Below are positions 61,899 to 64,000 of a stretch of DNA of 64,000 bases, piece by piece; position 1 is the first letter of the stretch, and every line of letters starts with the position of its first letter. This stretch comes from Paracoccaceae bacterium (lineage in GTDB: Bacteria > Pseudomonadota > Alphaproteobacteria > Rhodobacterales > Rhodobacteraceae). The position numbers and the translations under genes were made by a program. Location: the NCBI GenBank assembly GCA_902534325.1, contig CACAPQ010000001.1, forward strand, positions 62,001-126,000. Direction: 5' to 3'. Below the pieces are notes generated by a model. The model was not told where the DNA came from. It searched no databases and was given only the letters and a program-made list of their open reading frames with translations.

Positions 61899-63371
61899 AT
61901 GGCTAAAGACAAAAAACAAAATAGACCAAAAGCTATTAGGCCAAAAGGCTTTCGTGACTATTTTGGTTCCGAAGTGACAGAACGAAACCAGATGTTGCAG
62001 AAAATAGCGGAAATATATCAAAGCTACGGTTTTGAGGCTCTTGAAAGTTCCGCAGTGGAAACTGTAGAAGCACTCGGAAAATTTTTACCTGATGTAGATC
62101 AGCCGAATGAAGGTGTTTTTGCTTGGCAAGAAGATGATCAAGATTGGTTGGCACTTCGCTATGATCTAACTGCTCCGTTAGCAAGGGTTTATGCGCAATA
62201 TAGAAACGAACTTCCGACTCCATACCGTCGGTATTCAATGGGGCCAGTATGGAGAAATGAGAAACCCGGTCCAGGCCGTTTTCGACAGTTCTATCAATGT
62301 GATGCCGACACGGTAGGGTCGGCAAGTATAGCAGCGGACTCTGAAATTTGTATGCTCCTTTCTGATACCATTCAGAGTGTAGGAATTTCGGAGGGTGACT
62401 ACATAATTAAAGCAAATAATCGCAAAGTTCTTAATGGTGTCCTTGAGAGTATGAATATTCAAAAAACATCTAAAAAAGACGCAATACTTCGAACTGTCGA
62501 TAAGTTTGATAAAGTTGGAGAGAGTGGCATAAGACAGCTACTGGGAAAAGGCCGGCTTGATGCATCTGGGGCTTACATTGATGGAGTGGGTCTATCTGAT
62601 AGCGAGGCCGATATAGTTTTGGCGTTCTTAACTTCTAAGGGCACCAATATTGAAAAAACATTAAAAAATTTAAAAAATTTGATTGGATCTTCTGAAATAG
62701 GACTAGAGGGTGTCAATGAACTGGAAACGATGGCAGAACTCTTTGAAGCTGGCGGATACGGCAGTAATAAGATTTCAATCGATCCTTCTGTAGTAAGGGG
62801 TTTGGGCTATTACACTGGTCCAGTCTATGAAGCCGAGCTTACCTTTGAGATTTTTGATGAAAAGGGAAGGAAAAGACAGTTTGGATCAGTTTCAGGCGGT
62901 GGACGCTACGATGATTTAGTAAAGCGCTTTACAGGTCAATCCGTTCCTGCAACAGGTGTATCGATTGGGGTAGATAGGCTCTTAGCTGCATTAAAAGAAA
63001 AAGGAAGAATAAAAGCTTCTGGTTTGGGCCCCGTCGTTGTTACTGTTATGGATAGAGATCGAATTAGTGATTATCAAGAGATAGTAGCCGAATTGCGGAA
63101 TGCTGGAATACGTTCTGAAGTATATCTTGGGAACCCAAAAAACTTTGGTAATCAGTTGAAGTATGCAGATAATAGAGGTTCACCAGCTGCCGTTATAGAG
63201 GGTACTGAAGAACGTGAAAGTGAAACGATCCAAATTAAGGATCTAATTTTAGGCAAAAAACTTTCTGAGGAAGCGACTTTAGAGGAGTGGAAAGATAGGC
63301 CAAGCCAATTCACTGTTCAGCGGGATGAGCTTGTGCAAAAAATTAAAGAAATACTAAATTCCTACAAATGA
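61899..63371 (+). CDS. hisS: histidyl-tRNA synthetase
   Basis: This class II aminoacyl-tRNA synthetase of 490 residues has [10 protein letters not shown] at the N-terminus, motif 2 in [31 protein letters not shown], and the histidine-specific blocks [15 protein letters not shown] and [12 protein letters not shown] with motif 3 [11 protein letters not shown]. The C-terminal anticodon-binding domain is present. The ATG at 61899 follows AGGA by about ten bases; codons back to 61824 are in frame but not needed. Its stop overlaps the hisZ start. Confidence 0.96.
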   Translation: MAKDKKQNRPKAIRPKGFRDYFGSEVTERNQMLQKIAEIYQSYGFEALESSAVETVEALGKFLPDVDQPNEGVFAWQEDDQDWLALRYDLTAPLARVYAQYRNELPTPYRRYSMGPVWRNEKPGPGRFRQFYQCDADTVGSASIAADSEICMLLSDTIQSVGISEGDYIIKANNRKVLNGVLESMNIQKTSKKDAILRTVDKFDKVGESGIRQLLGKGRLDASGAYIDGVGLSDSEADIVLAFLTSKGTNIEKTLKNLKNLIGSSEIGLEGVNELETMAELFEAGGYGSNKISIDPSVVRGLGYYTGPVYEAELTFEIFDEKGRKRQFGSVSGGGRYDDLVKRFTGQSVPATGVSIGVDRLLAALKEKGRIKASGLGPVVVTVMDRDRISDYQEIVAELRNAGIRSEVYLGNPKNFGNQLKYADNRGSPAAVIEGTEERESETIQIKDLILGKKLSEEATLEEWKDRPSQFTVQRDELVQKIKEILNSYK

Positions 63372-64000
63372 TGACTGACCTGAAAGACTTATCAAGAGAA
63401 GCAAAAAAATTAGCTGTTGTTTTTGAAGCAACAGGCGCAGAAGTCGTTGAACTGAACTTTTTACAAATTTCAAATGTTTTACTTGATTTGTATGGGGAGG
63501 ATATTCGCGGTCGGGCTTTTATAACTAATGACCCTATTTATGGTGAAATGATGTTAAGGCCTGATTTTACCATTCCGATTGTAGAGCAACATATGGCAAA
63601 CAGTGTGTCACCCGCGAGATATACTTATTGTGGTAAGGTATTTAGAAGACAAGAAGAGTTTCCGGATCGACCAAGAGAATTTCTGCAAGTAGGTTATGAA
63701 ATATTTGATGGTGCTAACCCAGAAAAAGCAGATGCAGAAGTTTTTTCGCTCGTTAATGAAGCCCTGAATGGTTTCCCAGTTAGAATAGCTACTGGTGATA
63801 TTGGTATTTTGATGGCTGCTGTACGGTCTTTATCAACTACGGAAACACGTAAAAAGGCACTCCTGAGACATATCTGGCGCCCTGATCGTTTTAGAACGCT
63901 TTTAAACCAATTCTCAGGTTTATCTTCAAAAGCTCAGTCTATTCAAGATTTTGAAGACTATAACAAGCTACTTGATAAATTTCAGGCTATTGGGTCGAGA
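63368..64000 (+). CDS. hisZ: ATP phosphoribosyltransferase regulatory subunit HisZ (partial)
   Basis: The frame opens at ATGATG (63368/63371), overlapping the hisS stop, and is still open at the right edge after 211 codons. It resembles the catalytic core of histidyl-tRNA synthetase without anticodon domain: [39 protein letters not shown]. This is the HisZ pattern. HisZ binds short-form HisG and makes its activity histidine-sensitive in the first step of histidine synthesis. A hisS-hisZ pair is usual in Rhodobacterales, and hisG is expected just outside the window. Confidence 0.92.
   Translation, partial: MMTDLKDLSREAKKLAVVFEATGAEVVELNFLQISNVLLDLYGEDIRGRAFITNDPIYGEMMLRPDFTIPIVEQHMANSVSPARYTYCGKVFRRQEEFPDRPREFLQVGYEIFDGANPEKADAEVFSLVNEALNGFPVRIATGDIGILMAAVRSLSTTETRKKALLRHIWRPDRFRTLLNQFSGLSSKAQSIQDFEDYNKLLDKFQAIGSR

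Noticed and set aside
61785-62021. N-terminal extension of the SDR gene to 62021
   Set aside because: It would add 79 residues unlike any SDR and overlap the divergent hisS coding region. The GNSGGIG nucleotide loop directly follows the ATG at 61784.

Overview
The window is a dense, AT-rich (about 40% GC by eye) bacterial chromosome segment that reads as a marine alphaproteobacterium of the order Rhodobacterales (roseobacter-like, streamlined). The evidence is gene content and order: a petR/petP regulator pair close to the petABC cytochrome bc1 operon (an arrangement known from Rhodobacter capsulatus), infA-maf-rng, dapF-mtaB-GST, hslO-Nudix-CCA transferase, a bioMNY biotin importer, a TRAP transporter and organosulfonate catabolism genes. 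Gaps are short, many genes overlap by 1-8 bases (ATGA or TAATG junctions), and I see no insertion sequence, prophage or CRISPR array. I place the organism to order level only.

Layout. 1-3.5 kb: dapF-mtaB and two glutathione S-transferase-like genes, with the first codons of a further gene at the left edge. 3.5-5.8 kb: tRNA-Lys(TTT), a non-coding strip with a short direct repeat, an exported agmatine-deiminase-family enzyme and a GC-richer cupin of the DMSP-lyase family; this looks like a small acquired segment beside a tRNA. 5.8-14.1 kb: nitroreductase, proline iminopeptidase, ubiG, petR-petP, ilvE, an outer-membrane barrel protein and petABC. 14.1-20.6 kb: two poorly known genes, then an acyl-CoA-ligase-like gene overlapping an unusual thiolase, facing the bioM-bioN-bioY operon. 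20.7-37.5 kb: two L,D-transpeptidases around a CAP-domain lipoprotein, an ABC exporter, the hslO operon, ilvA, argG, rlmN, an IalB-like protein, asparaginase-rluE, a class III aminotransferase, smpB and sseA. sseA joins an aromatic aminotransferase that ends at 38.7 kb.

38.7-51.7 kb is the most interesting region: an apparently complete catabolic locus for 2,3-dihydroxypropane-1-sulfonate (DHPS) and sulfolactate. An IclR regulator is divergent from a GMC oxidoreductase, a TRAP binding protein, a fused DctQM permease, a DUF475 membrane protein, HpsN-like DHPS 3-dehydrogenase, an SDR and a zinc alcohol dehydrogenase (the HpsO/HpsP type of stereo-inverting pair), the sulfolactate sulfo-lyase SuyAB, and a ComC-like sulfolactate dehydrogenase. 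The expected products are pyruvate and sulfite. No classical TauE-type sulfite exporter is present, and the DUF475 protein is the only extra membrane protein in the operon.

51.7-64 kb: the ybbP/ybbA-type ABC system divergent from a tesA-like esterase with overlapping start codons, infA-maf-rng, leuA behind a leucine-rich leader peptide that appears to be translated from a leaderless transcript, slyX, a periplasmic MORN-repeat protein, a CsgA-like SDR, and hisS-hisZ, with hisZ running off the right edge.

The main sequence oddities are a DapF whose second catalytic cysteine is serine, a thiolase without its C-terminal catalytic cysteine next to the biotin transporter, the leuA leader, and paired inverted repeats between the TRAP binding-protein and permease genes.
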